Assembly (NCBI GenBank): GCA_028245195.1
Contig: JAOKCF010000003.1
Location: 1 to 64,000 of the forward strand
Length of the DNA stretch: 64,000 nucleotides
Reading direction: 5' to 3'
From: Vicingaceae bacterium
GTDB lineage: Bacteria; Bacteroidota; Bacteroidia; Flavobacteriales_E; Vicingaceae
Position 1 is the first letter of the stretch. Every line of letters begins with the position of its first letter. Shown piece after piece: positions 63,568-64,000 of the stretch. The position numbers were made by a program, and so were the translations under genes. A model generated the notes under the pieces. That model saw only the letters and a list, made by a program, of their open reading frames with translations. It was not told the DNA's origin and did no database searches.

Positions 63568-64000
63568 TTAAAATTTCATTTGCAGGCGCAAGTTCAGTTG
63601 TCTTGAGGTTAAGAAGTTAGGCACGGCATATTGCCTGTTGCTAACGTCAGTCACCCATAAATAAGACAAAGTATTGTTCTTTTGCAATAAGTTGAATACT
63701 TCTAAACTGATCCAAATGGACTTGAAATGTTTGAATGGGCTTCCCTCGCGCAATTTTGTGTCTTCGCTCAACAGTTGTTTTGAGAATCCCATATCAACTC
63801 TTAAATAGGCAGGTATTCTCAACGTATCCTTAAACCTTTCATTCGAAGGAGGGCCAAAAGGCAACCCCGAACCATAATGGAATGTTAGGTGCATTTTATA
63901 GGTTGGGTTCTTAGGGAGGTAATCTTGAAAAAATAAACTCAAATTGAATCGTTGATCGGTTGGTCGCGGAATGTGACCCGGTCTTGTTACTTGAAAGCTT
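63568..64000 (-). CDS. TonB-dependent receptor, C-terminal barrel end (5' partial)
   Basis: The frame runs open to the window edge; the TTG at 63942 is internal. The visible 144 residues form outer-membrane barrel strands: RPTDQRFNLSLFFQDYLP, MHLTFHYGSGLPFGPP, RIPAYLRVDMGFSKQL, FKSIWISLEVFNLLQKNN, then WVTDVSNRQYAVPNFLTSRQLNLRLQMKF, ending in a terminal aromatic Phe as barrel proteins do. This is the end of a Bacteroidota TonB-dependent receptor. Its plug and ligand are outside the window. Confidence 0.88.
   Translation of the reverse strand, partial: SFQVTRPGHIPRPTDQRFNLSLFFQDYLPKNPTYKMHLTFHYGSGLPFGPPSNERFKDTLRIPAYLRVDMGFSKQLLSEDTKLREGSPFKHFKSIWISLEVFNLLQKNNTLSYLWVTDVSNRQYAVPNFLTSRQLNLRLQMKF

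Overview
The window is chromosomal DNA of an AT-rich member of the Bacteroidota, most likely a gliding or marine-type member of the Flavobacteriales or a near relative. The signs are type IX secretion (T9SS) sorting domains of both type A and type B, a PorE-like T9SS periplasmic lipoprotein, the C-terminus of a TonB-dependent receptor, DUF983, DUF1573, DUF4159 and META-domain proteins, lipoprotein signal peptides of the LxxC kind, a long Lgt, and promoter-like TAnnTTTG elements in place of E. coli-type -10 boxes. The lineage below phylum is inference.

Layout. Bases 1-10.6 kb carry cell-surface and secretion genes: the 3' end of a giant PKD-repeat adhesin (T9SS type B), a PorE-like OmpA lipoprotein, queE, and a secreted subtilase (T9SS type A). 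Bases 10.6-15.5 kb hold a tight four-gene operon (DUF983, two rhodaneses, a 72-aa membrane protein), phoH, and an outer-membrane protein followed by waaA. Bases 15.6-23.7 kb are a + strand nucleotide-sugar cassette of eight genes: a DegT aminotransferase, UDP-glucose dehydrogenase, UDP-glucuronate decarboxylase, a WbpD-like acetyltransferase, a TviB-like dehydrogenase, RfbB, a WbpP/TviC-like epimerase and a CpsB/YwqE-type PHP phosphatase. It has no glycosyltransferase, flippase or polymerase. Bases 23.7-46.5 kb are mainly housekeeping and envelope genes (murB, a patatin/beta-barrel protein, a cystathionine beta-synthase-like enzyme, a LolC/E-like permease, a NamZ-type muramidase, uppP, an aminotransferase, rsmE, accC, an inositol monophosphatase, lgt, ruvX). 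They include an operon of a nucleoid-associated protein, a VF530-ASCH fusion and a propeller lipoprotein. Bases 46.8-64 kb contain valS, a destroyed ppk beside an intact ppx, an operon of ddl, an O-methyltransferase, meaB and a small membrane protein, then a PASTA protein, a T9SS protein, rluD, a META lipoprotein, an M49-like metallopeptidase and, at the edge, a TonB receptor.

The most striking property is the amount of gene decay. Reading across stop codons and between frames reveals eight broken or truncated genes: a GIN/DUF2807 lipoprotein, its uncharacterised neighbour, a PH-like membrane protein, a VWA/DUF3520 protein that has lost its VWA domain, a SnoaL-like fragment, ppk, an unidentified remnant at 62.25 kb and a PLD-family nuclease. 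Lesions include lost start codons, nonsense codons of all three types, frameshifts and internal deletions. They look like real erosion at an intermediate stage rather than one mutational event, although random sequencing error cannot be excluded from sequence alone.

No CRISPR array, phage, insertion sequence, rRNA or tRNA gene was recognised. The best candidates for less-described biology are the nucleoid protein / VF530-ASCH / propeller-lipoprotein operon and the DUF983-rhodanese-rhodanese-72-aa operon. Neither can be claimed as a new system from sequence alone.
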